Below the pieces are notes generated by a model that saw nothing but the letters and a program-made list of their open reading frames with translations, was not told the DNA's origin and made no database searches. The position numbers were made by a program, and so were the translations under genes. 64,000 nt of DNA, taken from positions 199,554-263,553 of the forward strand of contig CBFDDF010000002.1 in assembly GCA_965603495.1 (NCBI GenBank), in the 5' to 3' direction. This document shows positions 8,380 through 17,050 of this stretch, piece after piece (the stretch's first letter is position 1; the number at the start of each line of letters is the position of its first letter). The DNA comes from Thiomicrorhabdus sp965603495 (lineage in GTDB: Bacteria > Pseudomonadota > Gammaproteobacteria > Thiomicrospirales > Thiomicrospiraceae).

Positions 8380-9471
8380 TCACAATTGTGATAGTGATTT
8401 TTTAAGACGCCAGAAACGTCGTAAATGACCTGGCTTGAGATGGTAGCGATAATGATTACCAAAATCGAGCAATAAAGAGCCTATCTGTTGATTTTTAAGC
8501 GCTTGTTGTAAAGGCACCAACCAATCGGCTTCTAGGGTTTGCAACGCTGATAGCCAATCGGACTGTTGCATTAAGCCTAATGAATCGCTTAAGCCATCCA
8601 GTCGAATCAAATGATGCTTTATGTTAGAGTTCGAGGGTTCTAAAACCGCTTGTGTATTCAACCAGGCCTGGTAACTTTGGGGTGAAGGCATTTGTTGTGC
8701 TTTTGAAACTTTGGCTAACCCCTTTAAATAGAGTTCTTCAGACCAAATCATGGCATCTTTACGCTCAACGACAGCAGAGTGATCTAAAATGCCTTCACCC
8801 CAAACCCAAACGCTGTTAATTTCAGGGTAGCCCTGCTCTCTACGACTTTCATTGACTGGATGCGTATAGAACAACATTTGGGTTTCATTGAGTAGCTGAC
8901 GCCAATAACTCGCCGCATTACCGGAAGGATAGCGTTCATTCACTGGCTGATAAGCCACCGATTCAATCGAATGCGTTTTAATATCGACCGGTTGCTTAAT
9001 TCTCAGGTACCAAGCCATTGCAGTGGCGTACTCGAGCACGACTTGATCCTGTGCAAAATGTTCATTAAAGGCTTCCAGTAAGGCTTTAGATTCGGCTTCG
9101 GTAATACCTAAGTCAGCTCCCGGAATCAATACTAACGAGTCTCTATCGGCAATCATCTGCACTGGATCAACTCGTAACCAAAAGACGCCTGGGTCATAAT
9201 CCTCAAACTCTACAGAAGCCATAATGGCGGCTTTAGCGAGTGCTTTGGGTTGATGAAAAAGGTAACTGGCCTGTTCATCCAGAGGCTGAGATTTGGCTGC
9301 AAATCGATCGGCCTTAGCTAATAAAGTCTGTAAAGCTGGTAATTTTAAGGTACTTAAGGCATCAGACGCCTCTTTAATTCTAAGCGGATTTAATAAGTCA
9401 GGCACCCATAAAGTAACGGCAGGCATTGTGTTATCTGCTTTGGCTCTTTTAACGGATTCGGTGTGTTTCAC
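8380..9471 (-). CDS. RpfE-type / COG4255 protein, function unclear
   Basis: This belongs to a proteobacterial family variously annotated as RpfE-type regulatory protein or cofactor-independent phosphoglycerate mutase (COG4255). Family features are the C-terminal motif ETQMLFYTHPVNESRREQG followed by INSVWVWGEG, and an N-terminal LPALQTLLAKADR. I see no established catalytic phosphoglycerate-mutase motif, so the enzymatic name should not be trusted. The start is set to the GTG at 9471, preceded by GGAGAG; the longer frame begins with TTG at 9483. The family often lies near recJ (as in Xanthomonas rpfE-recJ), and here recJ is one gene further on. Its interior contains a copy of the 12-bp palindrome (8661-8672) read as YQAWLN. 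Confidence 0.7.
   Translation of the reverse strand: MKHTESVKRAKADNTMPAVTLWVPDLLNPLRIKEASDALSTLKLPALQTLLAKADRFAAKSQPLDEQASYLFHQPKALAKAAIMASVEFEDYDPGVFWLRVDPVQMIADRDSLVLIPGADLGITEAESKALLEAFNEHFAQDQVVLEYATAMAWYLRIKQPVDIKTHSIESVAYQPVNERYPSGNAASYWRQLLNETQMLFYTHPVNESRREQGYPEINSVWVWGEGILDHSAVVERKDAMIWSEELYLKGLAKVSKAQQMPSPQSYQAWLNTQAVLEPSNSNIKHHLIRLDGLSDSLGLMQQSDWLSALQTLEADWLVPLQQALKNQQIGSLLLDFGNHYRYHLKPGHLRRFWRLKKSLSQL
8661..8672. repeat. Scattered palindrome, exact copy
   Basis: Within the RpfE-type gene, translated as part of YQAWLN. Confidence 0.95.
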
Positions 9472-9503
9472 AGTTCTCTCCAATCACATATCTCCAACCA
9501 TAA

Positions 9504-9527
9504 AAAAGTCGGGCAAGCCCGACTTTT
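9504..9527 (-). terminator. Rho-independent terminator after hom
   Basis: A G+C-rich stem GTCGGG/CCCGAC with loop CAAG is flanked by A and T runs. On the minus strand the hairpin is followed by six T residues, as expected for termination of the hom transcript before the RpfE-type gene. Partial readthrough or a separate promoter must serve the downstream genes. Confidence 0.85.
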
Positions 9528-9569
9528 GTTGTTCTGCAAAAAAGACTTTGCTGACTGTTTTTTAGAACG

Positions 9570-10880
9570 TTAACCAAGCGTTTCAATACGAATACGCATA
9601 ATCTCATCATCCATTTCTTGTAACTGAGATAAGGCTGCTAAGGCTAAATTTAGTTTCGATTCTTTAACCTTATTAGTAATCATCACCAAGGTTGCATCAC
9701 TCGGTTTTTGAGTGGAAGGTTCTTGATACAGATGCTCAATATTGATATTGGAGTCTGCTAAGATTGTCGTGATTTTAACCAATACACCCGCATGATCTTC
9801 AACAAAACAACGGATGTAATAACTGGTTTCAATCTCTTCAATCGAAACAACTGGCGCTGACTGTAATTGATCGGCAGCAAAACCTAACGCCGGAACTTGA
9901 TCAGCTTGCGGCTGATCTTTCCAACGAATGACATCAATAATATCCGCAACCACTGAACTAGCCGTTGGCCCGGCACCAGCACCTGGGCCGTAATACATGG
10001 TTGGACCCACATGATCACCATAGGCCATCACTGCATTCATGACACCGCTGACATTGGCCATCAATACGGTCTTTGGCACCATCGCAGGATGAACGCGCAA
10101 TGAGTAACCATTTTCAAGTCGACTTGCCATCCCCAAGTGTTTGATCTCATAACCTAACTGTTCGGCAAAACGAATATCATCTGCAGAAACTTTGCTGATA
10201 CCTTCAGTGTAAACTTTGTCGAACTGCAGTTCGATGCCAAAGGCAATGGACGCTAGAATAGTGAGCTTGTGCGCGGCATCAATACCTTCAACATCAAAGG
10301 TTGGATCCGCCTCCGCATAACCTAATTCTTGAGCGACTTTAAGTACCTTGGCAAAATCAGCACCTGGCTTTTTCATTTCGGTCAGTATGTAGTTACCCGT
10401 ACCATTAATGATACCAGCAAGCCATTCGATCTTATTGGCTGAGAGACCTTCACGCACGGCTTTAATGACCGGAATTCCACCCGCAACAGCGGCTTCATAA
10501 TTAACAATTACATTATGTTTTTTAGCCAAAGCAAACAAGCTGTTACCGTGTTCAGCAATCAATGCTTTATTGGCCGTCACGACATGCTTACCATTCTGAA
10601 TAGCCGTCTCGATCAGTTTCTTCGCTAAACTTGTGCCTCCCATTAACTCAACCACAATATCCACATCGGGATGATTGACTACTTCTGCAGGGTTATCGGT
10701 CAATTGAATGCCTGTAGTATCAGCAGAACGTGAACGATTTAAATCACGCATGGCAATAATCGCGATTTCAATGTTTTGACCTAAACGGCGCTGAATTTCT
10801 GGCATGGTATTGTTGATGATATCTACAGTACCACCACCAACAGTTCCTAATCCTAATAAGCCGATTTTCACTGTTTTCAT
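9570..10880 (-). CDS. hom: Homoserine dehydrogenase
   Basis: This NAD(P)-dependent enzyme of 436 residues reduces aspartate semialdehyde to homoserine. The N-terminal Rossmann motif is GLLGLGTVGGGTV. The catalytic-domain motif GIINGTGNYILTEM and the lysine-containing segment following YAEADPTFDVEGIDAAHKL are typical. The C-terminal 80 residues form an ACT domain (SYYIRCFVEDHAGVLVKIT), which usually gives feedback inhibition by threonine. It is 59 bases downstream of alaC and ends before a strong terminator, which separates it from the RpfE-type gene and thrC. Confidence 0.96.
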   Translation of the reverse strand: MKTVKIGLLGLGTVGGGTVDIINNTMPEIQRRLGQNIEIAIIAMRDLNRSRSADTTGIQLTDNPAEVVNHPDVDIVVELMGGTSLAKKLIETAIQNGKHVVTANKALIAEHGNSLFALAKKHNVIVNYEAAVAGGIPVIKAVREGLSANKIEWLAGIINGTGNYILTEMKKPGADFAKVLKVAQELGYAEADPTFDVEGIDAAHKLTILASIAFGIELQFDKVYTEGISKVSADDIRFAEQLGYEIKHLGMASRLENGYSLRVHPAMVPKTVLMANVSGVMNAVMAYGDHVGPTMYYGPGAGAGPTASSVVADIIDVIRWKDQPQADQVPALGFAADQLQSAPVVSIEEIETSYYIRCFVEDHAGVLVKITTILADSNINIEHLYQEPSTQKPSDATLVMITNKVKESKLNLALAALSQLQEMDDEIMRIRIETLG

Positions 10881-10939
10881 TTGGTATTCCCTAACGTCTA
10901 CTCACTACCAAATAGTTTGGTAGCAAATTATAATTTTGT

Positions 10940-12136
10940 TTAATCTTGTTTGATTAAGCCATCTTTTCTAAACATGTCACGAATACCACGTATCGCCTGA
11001 CGAGTACGATGTTCGTTTTCGATTAAGCCAAAACGCACATGGTCATCACCGTAATCACCAAATCCAACACCGGGTGAAACCGCAACTTTCGCATCGGTTA
11101 ACAATTTCTTAGAAAATTCAATTGAACCCATCGCCTTATATTCTTCAGGGATGGGAGCCCAAAGAAACATAGTGGCCTTCGGCGGCACAACAGGCCAGCC
11201 AATAGAATTCAAGCCATCACAAAGTACATCTCGACGGACCTTATACATATCACAGATTTCTTGCACACACTCTTGCGGACCTTCTAAAGCGGCAATTGCG
11301 GCGACCTGAATCGGTGTAAAAGTACCGTAATCTAAGTATGACTTAATGCGTTTAAGGGCATTGACTAAGGTCGGATTACCCACCATAAAGCCAACACGCC
11401 AACCAGGCATATTGTAACTTTTAGATAAGGTATAAAACTCAACCGCGATGTCTTTAGCACCTTCCACTTGCATAATAGATGGGGCGACATAACCATCAAA
11501 CACGATATCAGCATAGGCTAAATCATGAATAACCCAAATATTGTGCTCTTTAGCGATGGCAATGACTCTTTCAAAAAACTCTAACTCAACAGTTTGAGTC
11601 GTTGGATTGCCAGGAAAGTTTAAAATTAACATTTTTGGTTTAGGCCATGATTCTTTAATCGCTTTTTCAAGCTCTTCAAAGAAATCAACATCCGGTGTCA
11701 TCTTCACGTGGCGTACATCGGCACCGGCAATCACAAATCCAAAAGGATGGATTGGATAAGCTGGATTAGGCACTAAAACGGTATCCCCCTTGTCAACCGT
11801 TGCCATGGCGAGATGCGCTAAACCTTCTTTAGAACCGATGGTTACAACCGCTTCAGTTTCATAATCGAGCTCAACATCAAATTTGGTTTTATACCAGTTA
11901 CAGATTGCTTTGCGTAAACGTGGAATACCCTGAGAGACTGAATAACGGTGGGTTCCTTCACGTTGAACGACCTCAATCAGCTTGTCGACGATGTGTTTAG
12001 GTGTATCTTGATCCGGATTTCCCATCCCAAAATCAATGATATCTTCCCCTCTGCGGCGGGCTTCTGCTTTTAACTCTCCAACAATGTTAAACACATAAGG
12101 AGGAAGTCTGTTTATTCTTTGAAAATCGTCTGACAC
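10940..12136 (-). CDS. alaC: AlaC-type aminotransferase (alanine transaminase)
   Basis: This class I/II aminotransferase of 398 residues matches AlaC/YfdZ. The N-terminus RINRLPPYVFNIVGELKAEA is typical. The PLP-binding lysine lies in YTLSKSYNMPGWRVGFMVGN, with the Asn/Asp/Tyr contacts in LILNFPGNPTTQ and DLAYADIVFDGY. It transfers amino groups between pyruvate/alanine and glutamate. Placement directly before hom is common in beta- and gammaproteobacteria. The start is GTG at 12136. The 5' region carries a terminator-like hairpin that may attenuate the transcript (12271-12291). Confidence 0.93.
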   Translation of the reverse strand: MSDDFQRINRLPPYVFNIVGELKAEARRRGEDIIDFGMGNPDQDTPKHIVDKLIEVVQREGTHRYSVSQGIPRLRKAICNWYKTKFDVELDYETEAVVTIGSKEGLAHLAMATVDKGDTVLVPNPAYPIHPFGFVIAGADVRHVKMTPDVDFFEELEKAIKESWPKPKMLILNFPGNPTTQTVELEFFERVIAIAKEHNIWVIHDLAYADIVFDGYVAPSIMQVEGAKDIAVEFYTLSKSYNMPGWRVGFMVGNPTLVNALKRIKSYLDYGTFTPIQVAAIAALEGPQECVQEICDMYKVRRDVLCDGLNSIGWPVVPPKATMFLWAPIPEEYKAMGSIEFSKKLLTDAKVAVSPGVGFGDYGDDHVRFGLIENEHRTRQAIRGIRDMFRKDGLIKQD

Positions 12137-12270
12137 GATGGGTAGCCTTCAATAATTTTACAGTGTTACCTAAGTCGAACTCTAAACCGATTCGCTGTTT
12201 GGCAACACAGACATAAGGGGATTTTATTAAAGGAATAATGATACAGCATCATTTTTTTTCGTCAATTGAA

Positions 12271-12291
12271 AAAGCGGCTAAAAACCGCTTT
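12271..12291 (-). terminator. Terminator-like hairpin in the presumed alaC leader
   Basis: The stem AAAGCGG/CCGCTTT has a 7-base loop and, read on the minus strand, is followed by further T residues. It lies between two divergent genes, 135 bases upstream of the alaC start, where an ordinary end-of-gene terminator is not expected. It could be an attenuator in the alaC leader or a remnant. No leader peptide was identified. Confidence 0.45.
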
Positions 12292-12363
12292 AATAGCGCG
12301 ATTAATTTACATTTAAGGCCAGGCTCTTTGTTAAGATACAAGCCTACATAAGGATAATCTTTA

Positions 12364-12738
12364 ATGAAGTTTACAGAACACCGAGATTCGAACGTATTTG
12401 CTGTCAAACATTATGAACCAGGCCTAGTCAAAGTAAATAATTTAACGTTTACGGAAAGTTGTTTTATTACTCAGTTTACGACTGAAAGTGAATGGCCGTG
12501 CGACGCCATAGAAAACCTGAATACTGACCTTCTTGATCTGCTGCTAGCAACAAAATCAGAGGTGATTATTTTAGGGACCGGTGACAAACAAGTATTTCCA
12601 GAACCCAAGCTATTTGCTTATTGCGCATCGAAAGGCGTTGGATTGGAAGTCATGGCGAATGATGCGGCTTGTCGAACTTATAATGTTCTGACAACCGAAG
12701 ACAGAGATGTTGTGCTCGCTCTGGTAATGTCAGCCTAA
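12364..12738 (+). CDS. Mth938-like domain (DUF498/Xcc1710 family) protein
   Basis: This small cytoplasmic protein of 124 residues belongs to the Mth938/NDUFAF3 family. The motif VIILGTGDKQVFPEPKL and the C-terminal GLEVMANDAACRTYNVL are characteristic of the family fold. Eukaryotic relatives assist complex I assembly; the bacterial role is not established. The start ATG at 12364 has AAGGA about 9 bases upstream. A one-mismatch copy of the 12-bp palindrome (12417-12428) is read as EPGLVK in its N-terminal part. Confidence 0.85.
   Translation: MKFTEHRDSNVFAVKHYEPGLVKVNNLTFTESCFITQFTTESEWPCDAIENLNTDLLDLLLATKSEVIILGTGDKQVFPEPKLFAYCASKGVGLEVMANDAACRTYNVLTTEDRDVVLALVMSA
12417..12428. repeat. Scattered palindrome, one-mismatch copy (ACCAGGCCTAGT)
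   Basis: Within the Mth938-domain gene, translated as EPGLVK. Confidence 0.7.
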
Positions 12739-12842
12739 ATTACCATCCTATTAAGCCATCCTCATTATCTGATACTGATAGCTTAAGACATTCCAACATG
12801 AATGTTTAAGGATTTACCTTAACGTTTTTACTTTGTAATGAA

Positions 12843-13700
12843 TTACTTCTTCAGGACTTTACGAATGTCGATTTTTCGACCTTGATATCTCGCTTCTAAA
12901 TAGAGTTTAGGTTTTGCAGTATTACCGGTAGCGCCCATGAGAGCTATCTGCTGACCTCGCTCCACTCTATCCCCTTCCTTAACCAACAAAGCGCTGTTAT
13001 GTGCATAGATCGACATATAATCATCATCATGTTTTATGACGACCATCCAACCATAGTTGATAATGCCATTACCTGCATACACGACATTTCCTGGCGCAAC
13101 GGTTGCCACTGCTTGTCCGGGTAAACCGTAAACCTCTAACACCGACAAGCCTGCTGAATCCCGAATAAAGCGATGGTCAAGTTTTGAATGCATGGGCCAT
13201 TGCCATTTAGAAGATTTAGACCTCACTATAGACTTTTTCTGACTGGCCGATTTTTTCGAAGTACTCACGGAACGGCTTGCTGCAGTTGCGGTGGTTGATA
13301 GAGGACTGCCAGAAACATATCGTGGTTGGCTATTTTGCTTAACTTTCTTCTGGGGCTGGGCAATTACCGCATCCCCAATGGGCATTGTCAATTCTTGTTT
13401 AACATAAATAAAGTAAGGCGGGAGCAAGTCATTGGCTTTGGCCAAGGCTTGCATGCTGACTTGGCACTGCACGGCGATATCACTTAAGGTATCGCCAGAA
13501 ACTACTTTATAGTAAGGCTTACATTGAGACGAGCGTTTCTCAGATGAATGAACACTTGGTGAAGCATTTGTTAAACCACTTCTTGCATCGTACTTCAAAG
13601 GGGAACTACAACCACTCAAAAACGATCCTACAAGGATTACTCCACAGGCGTTAAAAACGCGAACATTCACCAATGAAATTAACACAGACAAAAAACTCAT
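12843..13700 (-). CDS. nlpD: NlpD-like LysM/LytM lipoprotein, amidase activator
   Basis: This outer-membrane lipoprotein activates cell-wall amidases during division. The signal peptide ends in the lipobox LSGC, followed by a LysM domain (YYKVVSGDTLSDIAVQC...) and a C-terminal LytM domain of about 110 residues. The LytM domain lacks the zinc-binding His-x-His motif (YLEARY where active peptidases have HLHF), which is normal for NlpD and EnvC. The start is set at 13700, preceded by AAGGA; a GTG at 13715 is also in frame. It lies in the nlpD-pcm-surE neighbourhood, but no rpoS follows it as in E. coli and Pseudomonas. Confidence 0.9.
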   Translation of the reverse strand: MSFLSVLISLVNVRVFNACGVILVGSFLSGCSSPLKYDARSGLTNASPSVHSSEKRSSQCKPYYKVVSGDTLSDIAVQCQVSMQALAKANDLLPPYFIYVKQELTMPIGDAVIAQPQKKVKQNSQPRYVSGSPLSTTATAASRSVSTSKKSASQKKSIVRSKSSKWQWPMHSKLDHRFIRDSAGLSVLEVYGLPGQAVATVAPGNVVYAGNGIINYGWMVVIKHDDDYMSIYAHNSALLVKEGDRVERGQQIALMGATGNTAKPKLYLEARYQGRKIDIRKVLKK

Positions 13701-13799
13701 AGATTCCTTCAACACTTACTCAATTTATTAGATTTAACTTGTTTAGGTTTTTAGCAAGAATTGTGGGCCCCGAGAGACCCACAACATCCATTCGTACGC

Positions 13800-14375
13800 T
13801 TAATATTTACTCAAAAGGTAGAGTACCAATAAAAGCACAAAGCCCCAACCCAACCAGTCAACCCATTTACGAATTGAAGCTTCCATTTTCGCACCGCCCC
13901 ACTTCATTAGCCCCGCTACCAAATAAAACCGCGCACCGCGACCGATTAAAGACGCGACCATAAATGGCAATAATGCCATACTCGTTGCGCCTGCGGTAAT
14001 GGTAAATAACTTATAAGGGACTGGACTAAATCCAGCGATAAAGATAATCCAAACCCCATACTCTGCAAAAAATTGTTGGACTTGTTCCATTCTATGGCTG
14101 TAACCAATGGATTCGATCAACGGCAACACCAAATCAATTGCCCAATAACCAATGGCATAACCCAACAGCCCACCCAATAATGAAAAAATCGTCGTCAGCC
14201 AAGCGTAATAAAAGGCTTTTTGAGGGGTCGCCAAACTCATTGGCATCAACATCACATCGGGTGGAATCGGAAAAAATGAAGATTCTGCAAAACTCATCCC
14301 ACTTAAGTACCAAGTTGCTTTAGGATGTCTCGCCCAATTTAAAGCTTTATCGTAGAGGCTTGTAAATAACTTCAA
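13800..14375 (-). CDS. YqaA-family (DedA-like) membrane protein
   Basis: This integral membrane protein of 191 residues belongs to the VTT/DedA superfamily, YqaA branch. The conserved segment SFFPIPPDVMLMP follows the first helix. Transmembrane segments include GGLLGYAIGYWAI, VWIIFIAGFSPVPYKLFTI and the C-terminal WLGWGFVLLLVLYLL. DedA-type proteins are linked to phospholipid flipping across the inner membrane; YqaA itself is uncharacterised. The start is TTG overlapping the TGA of pcm, so translation is coupled. It lies between pcm and nlpD, a common arrangement. Confidence 0.88.
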   Translation of the reverse strand: MKLFTSLYDKALNWARHPKATWYLSGMSFAESSFFPIPPDVMLMPMSLATPQKAFYYAWLTTIFSLLGGLLGYAIGYWAIDLVLPLIESIGYSHRMEQVQQFFAEYGVWIIFIAGFSPVPYKLFTITAGATSMALLPFMVASLIGRGARFYLVAGLMKWGGAKMEASIRKWVDWLGWGFVLLLVLYLLSKY

Positions 14376-15121
14376 TTTTCAATTCCTTGTTTCATCGGAA
14401 CAAACATCACTTCACCTAAGCAGGTTTTACGGATGCCTTCTGTGGTTTTTTCAAATCCAAAAAGTAGCTGCTTCTCTTCACCCAGTGGCATCACTAAACG
14501 ACCGCCGACCTTTAATTGTTGAAGTAGCTCTTGGGGTAATTCTGCTGGCGATGCTGCGGAGATAATGGCATCAAACTGTGGGGCTTGTGAGCGACTGAAA
14601 GCCCCCTGAGGCTGATCGTTTGGCCATCCCCAGTGACCATCACTGATTTCATATTGAATATTATCTAATGCAAGTCGAGACAAGACTCCTTGTGCACGCT
14701 CAGACAGTGGGGCTATTCGCTCAACTGTAAAAATCTCATTTGCAAGCAGAGCCAGAATGGCCGTTTGATAACCCGACCCCGTGCCAATTTCAAGCACAGT
14801 TTTAATAGGTTGCTGTGCAACGTTTGCAAATAACCACTGAGTCATTTTTCCGACAACCCAAGGCTGAGAAATCGTTTGTCCATAACCAATCGGTAACGCG
14901 GTATCTTCATATGAGCGACTGGACATTGCCTCATCCAAAAACAGATGCCTAGGGACGACTCGCATAACCTCCAAAACAGTTTGATCTGTCACTCCGAGCT
15001 CAATTAAGCGTGTAATCAGGCGGTTGCGAGTACGCTGAGAGGTCATCCCAACCCCTTGATACTGCTCAAAGGCAGCATTCGGGTAAATTAATTGGGTTTC
15101 TTTTTGGTGAATGACAGTCAT
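14372..15121 (-). CDS. pcm: Protein-L-isoaspartate O-methyltransferase
   Basis: This enzyme repairs isoaspartyl residues in aged proteins using S-adenosylmethionine. Motifs are the substrate loop ALPIGYGQTISQPWVVGKMT and the SAM-binding motif VLEIGTGSGYQTAILA. The frame is 249 residues; family members are about 210-230 and begin near MTSQRTRNRLI (residue 26), so the first 25 residues may not be translated. It is 36 bases downstream of surE and overlaps yqaA by a few bases, forming surE-pcm-yqaA-nlpD. Confidence 0.94.
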   Translation of the reverse strand: MTVIHQKETQLIYPNAAFEQYQGVGMTSQRTRNRLITRLIELGVTDQTVLEVMRVVPRHLFLDEAMSSRSYEDTALPIGYGQTISQPWVVGKMTQWLFANVAQQPIKTVLEIGTGSGYQTAILALLANEIFTVERIAPLSERAQGVLSRLALDNIQYEISDGHWGWPNDQPQGAFSRSQAPQFDAIISAASPAELPQELLQQLKVGGRLVMPLGEEKQLLFGFEKTTEGIRKTCLGEVMFVPMKQGIEN

Positions 15122-15156
15122 AGAGAATGGTTTCCAATGGACATTTTCATAAAATT

Positions 15157-15930
15157 CTAATAGTTCTCAGCCCAGTCAGATAACTGATTCATCATTTCAT
15201 AATGGGTTAAATCAATTTTAAGCGGTGTGATAGAGGCATAGCCTGATTCTACGGCATGGAAGTCTGTGCCTTCCCCTGCATCAGAGGCACTACCTGCTGG
15301 GCCTATCCAGTAAATAGGCAAACCCCGCGGGTCATTCTGCTTAACGACGGGTTCAGAAACATGACGTTTCCCTAAGCGGGTCACCTTCACACCCTTTAAA
15401 GCCTCTAAAGGAATATCAGGAACATTAATATTGATAATCGTATCGCTACTTAAAGTCATATTTGGCATCTGTTTTAAAAAATTAACCAAAACATGTGCAG
15501 CGGTTGCAAAGTTCTGATCTCCACAGAGTGAAATCGCGATAGAGGGCTTACCTAAAAAACGCCCCTCTGTAGCGGCTGCAACTGTACCAGAGTAAATGAC
15601 ATCATCCCCCATATTCGCACCAGCATTGATTCCTGAAAGCACAATATCCGGCTGATAACCCAGCCCACCATTCACCCCTAGATGGACACAGTCAGTCGGC
15701 GTACCATTGACACTGTAAACCTGGCAGTTTGGTGAACTGTTAGCCACGGTATGAGAATGCAATCTCAGAGGCTCAAGTAACGTTAAGGAGTTACTCGCAG
15801 CACTTCGGTTACGTTCTGGTGCCATAATGACTAAACTCTGAAACTGAACTTCTTGTTGAAGTGTTTCAAATAACTGTTGAATTCCTGGCGCAAAATAACC
15901 ATCATCATTGGAGAGTAATATTTTCATCAT
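15157..15930 (-). CDS. surE: 5'/3'-nucleotidase SurE
   Basis: This metal-dependent phosphatase of 257 residues acts on nucleoside monophosphates and short polyphosphate. The N-terminal metal motif ILLSNDDGYFAPGI is complete, and NRSAASNSLTL, VNGTPTDCVHLG and the SGINAGANMGDDVIYSGTVA block are family signatures. Two ATG codons in tandem are possible starts. It is first in the run towards pcm and nlpD and divergent from the Smr gene. Confidence 0.96.
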   Translation of the reverse strand: MMKILLSNDDGYFAPGIQQLFETLQQEVQFQSLVIMAPERNRSAASNSLTLLEPLRLHSHTVANSSPNCQVYSVNGTPTDCVHLGVNGGLGYQPDIVLSGINAGANMGDDVIYSGTVAAATEGRFLGKPSIAISLCGDQNFATAAHVLVNFLKQMPNMTLSSDTIININVPDIPLEALKGVKVTRLGKRHVSEPVVKQNDPRGLPIYWIGPAGSASDAGEGTDFHAVESGYASITPLKIDLTHYEMMNQLSDWAENY

Positions 15931-15966
15931 GTAGAATAGAACCTTTGGCGGACTTTGACGCTTACT

Positions 15967-15980
15967 TATATAGCTATATA
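15967..15980. promoter_or_regulatory. 14-bp A/T-rich palindrome in the surE/smr divergent region
   Basis: TATATAGCTATATA is a perfect 14-bp palindrome, followed at 15988 by a second one, AAATTTAAATTT. They sit in the 103 bases between two divergent genes, so either could be an operator. No regulator can be named. Confidence 0.3.
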
Positions 15981-16033
15981 GGCGTTAAAATTTAAATTTA
16001 CATAAAAGCTTGAAGAATTATATAGTCTCAAAG

Positions 16034-16588
16034 ATGACAGAAGAAGATAAATCCACATTTCTCTCGGCCGTGACGGATGTTGCCCCTTTAAAAAAAGGCA
16101 ACACCACAGCACAATACAGCCCAAAAAAGCTACAGCAAAAGACTCTGTCGACTTTACAGAAGTTGAGAAAAAAACAACACGAACAACGCCATTATGGATC
16201 AATAGAAACGCGACAGAACGATGGTCTCTCTGACCCTGTTGGGGCCTTTGAAAGTCTGTTCTATCATCAAAAAGGCATCCGTTTACAAGAGCTTTCCAAA
16301 TTGAAAAAAGGCGATTTTCAGGTCTCTTCTGAACTCGATCTTCATGGACTGACTCTTGATGATGCTAGAACAGTCATGCATGAATTTATCAGCGAGGCTT
16401 ATCACCTTAAACAACGCTACATCCGCATAATACATGGCAAAGGCTATAATTCCAGGGATGAGTATCCTGCGCTTAAAAACCTAGTGAATCAAGAATTGAA
16501 AACATTAAAAGCTGTTATCGCTTTTAGTAGTGCTCCAGTCAGAAATGGCGGGACAGGTGCCGTGAATGTTTTCCTAAAGGCACAATAA
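16034..16588 (+). CDS. Smr-domain protein (SmrB/YfcN-like)
   Basis: This protein of 184 residues has an N-terminal extension and a C-terminal Smr domain. Domain signatures are ELDLHGLTLDDAR, IIHGKGYNSR and the C-terminal GGTGAVNVFLK. The basic, glutamine-rich linker (KKLQQKTLSTLQKLRKKQHEQ) and the LSKLKKGDF segment before the Smr domain match SmrA/SmrB-type proteins. SmrB cleaves mRNA at collided ribosomes, but SmrA-type proteins share the architecture and I cannot assign which this is. The start is ATG at 16034 (MTEEDKSTF); a TTG 24 bases earlier is in frame but less likely. Confidence 0.85.
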   Translation: MTEEDKSTFLSAVTDVAPLKKGNTTAQYSPKKLQQKTLSTLQKLRKKQHEQRHYGSIETRQNDGLSDPVGAFESLFYHQKGIRLQELSKLKKGDFQVSSELDLHGLTLDDARTVMHEFISEAYHLKQRYIRIIHGKGYNSRDEYPALKNLVNQELKTLKAVIAFSSAPVRNGGTGAVNVFLKAQ

Positions 16589-16679
16589 TCTTTTTTATGA
16601 AAAAAAGAACGTGACTTCAGACAGATGAAGTAAATGTTTAACAGCCTGAAATTTCAGGTGCATTTGAACAAATTAAAGG

Positions 16680-17018
16680 CTATTGAGAACCTACCAGGCC
16701 TGGTAGATTAGACATTTCACCAGAAACATCATCCTGCTTTGCTGATTTAAGTTCAATCACATTAATAAACACCTCATCCTGCTTGACCATTCCAAGTGTT
16801 TGCCTCGCGATGGTTTCAATTGAAGCCGTGTCAGACTGTAAATCTTTCACTTGCTGTACAAGCTGAGCATTCACCAAACGTTGTTCTTCAAGTGAAATCT
16901 CTAGTGTTTTCAACTGTTCCTGTAACGCAAAAAGCTCGCCAAGCCCCCCTTCAGAGGACAATAAGCGAGCTTGTAAAATCAGAATGAGAAAAGCTAATCC
17001 AAGATAAATCTTTTTCAC
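16680..17018 (-). CDS. ftsB: Cell division protein FtsB
   Basis: This bitopic inner-membrane protein of 112 residues belongs to the FtsQLB divisome complex. A short cytoplasmic N-terminus and one transmembrane helix (IYLGLAFLILILQARLL) precede a coiled coil (LFALQEQLKTLEISLEEQ) and the signature ETIARQTLGMVKQDEVFI. It directly follows eno, the usual gammaproteobacterial order. The start is GTG, with AGGA nearby. Its last residues, NLPGLVGSQ, are encoded by a copy of the 12-bp palindrome (16693-16704), giving a C-terminus that ends on the repeat. Confidence 0.92.
   Translation of the reverse strand: MKKIYLGLAFLILILQARLLSSEGGLGELFALQEQLKTLEISLEEQRLVNAQLVQQVKDLQSDTASIETIARQTLGMVKQDEVFINVIELKSAKQDDVSGEMSNLPGLVGSQ
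16693..16704. repeat. Scattered palindrome, exact copy
   Basis: At the C-terminus of ftsB, translated as LPGLVG. A separate 14-bp palindrome, CCTGAAATTTCAGG, lies nearby at 16645-16658 in the smr-ftsB gap. Confidence 0.95.
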
Positions 17019-17050
17019 TGAGCTTTCCTTTTGATCATCTTCTTTTGAGT

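Noticed and set aside
12843..13700. NlpD as a broken peptidase
   Set aside because: Loss of LytM catalytic residues is normal for amidase activators.
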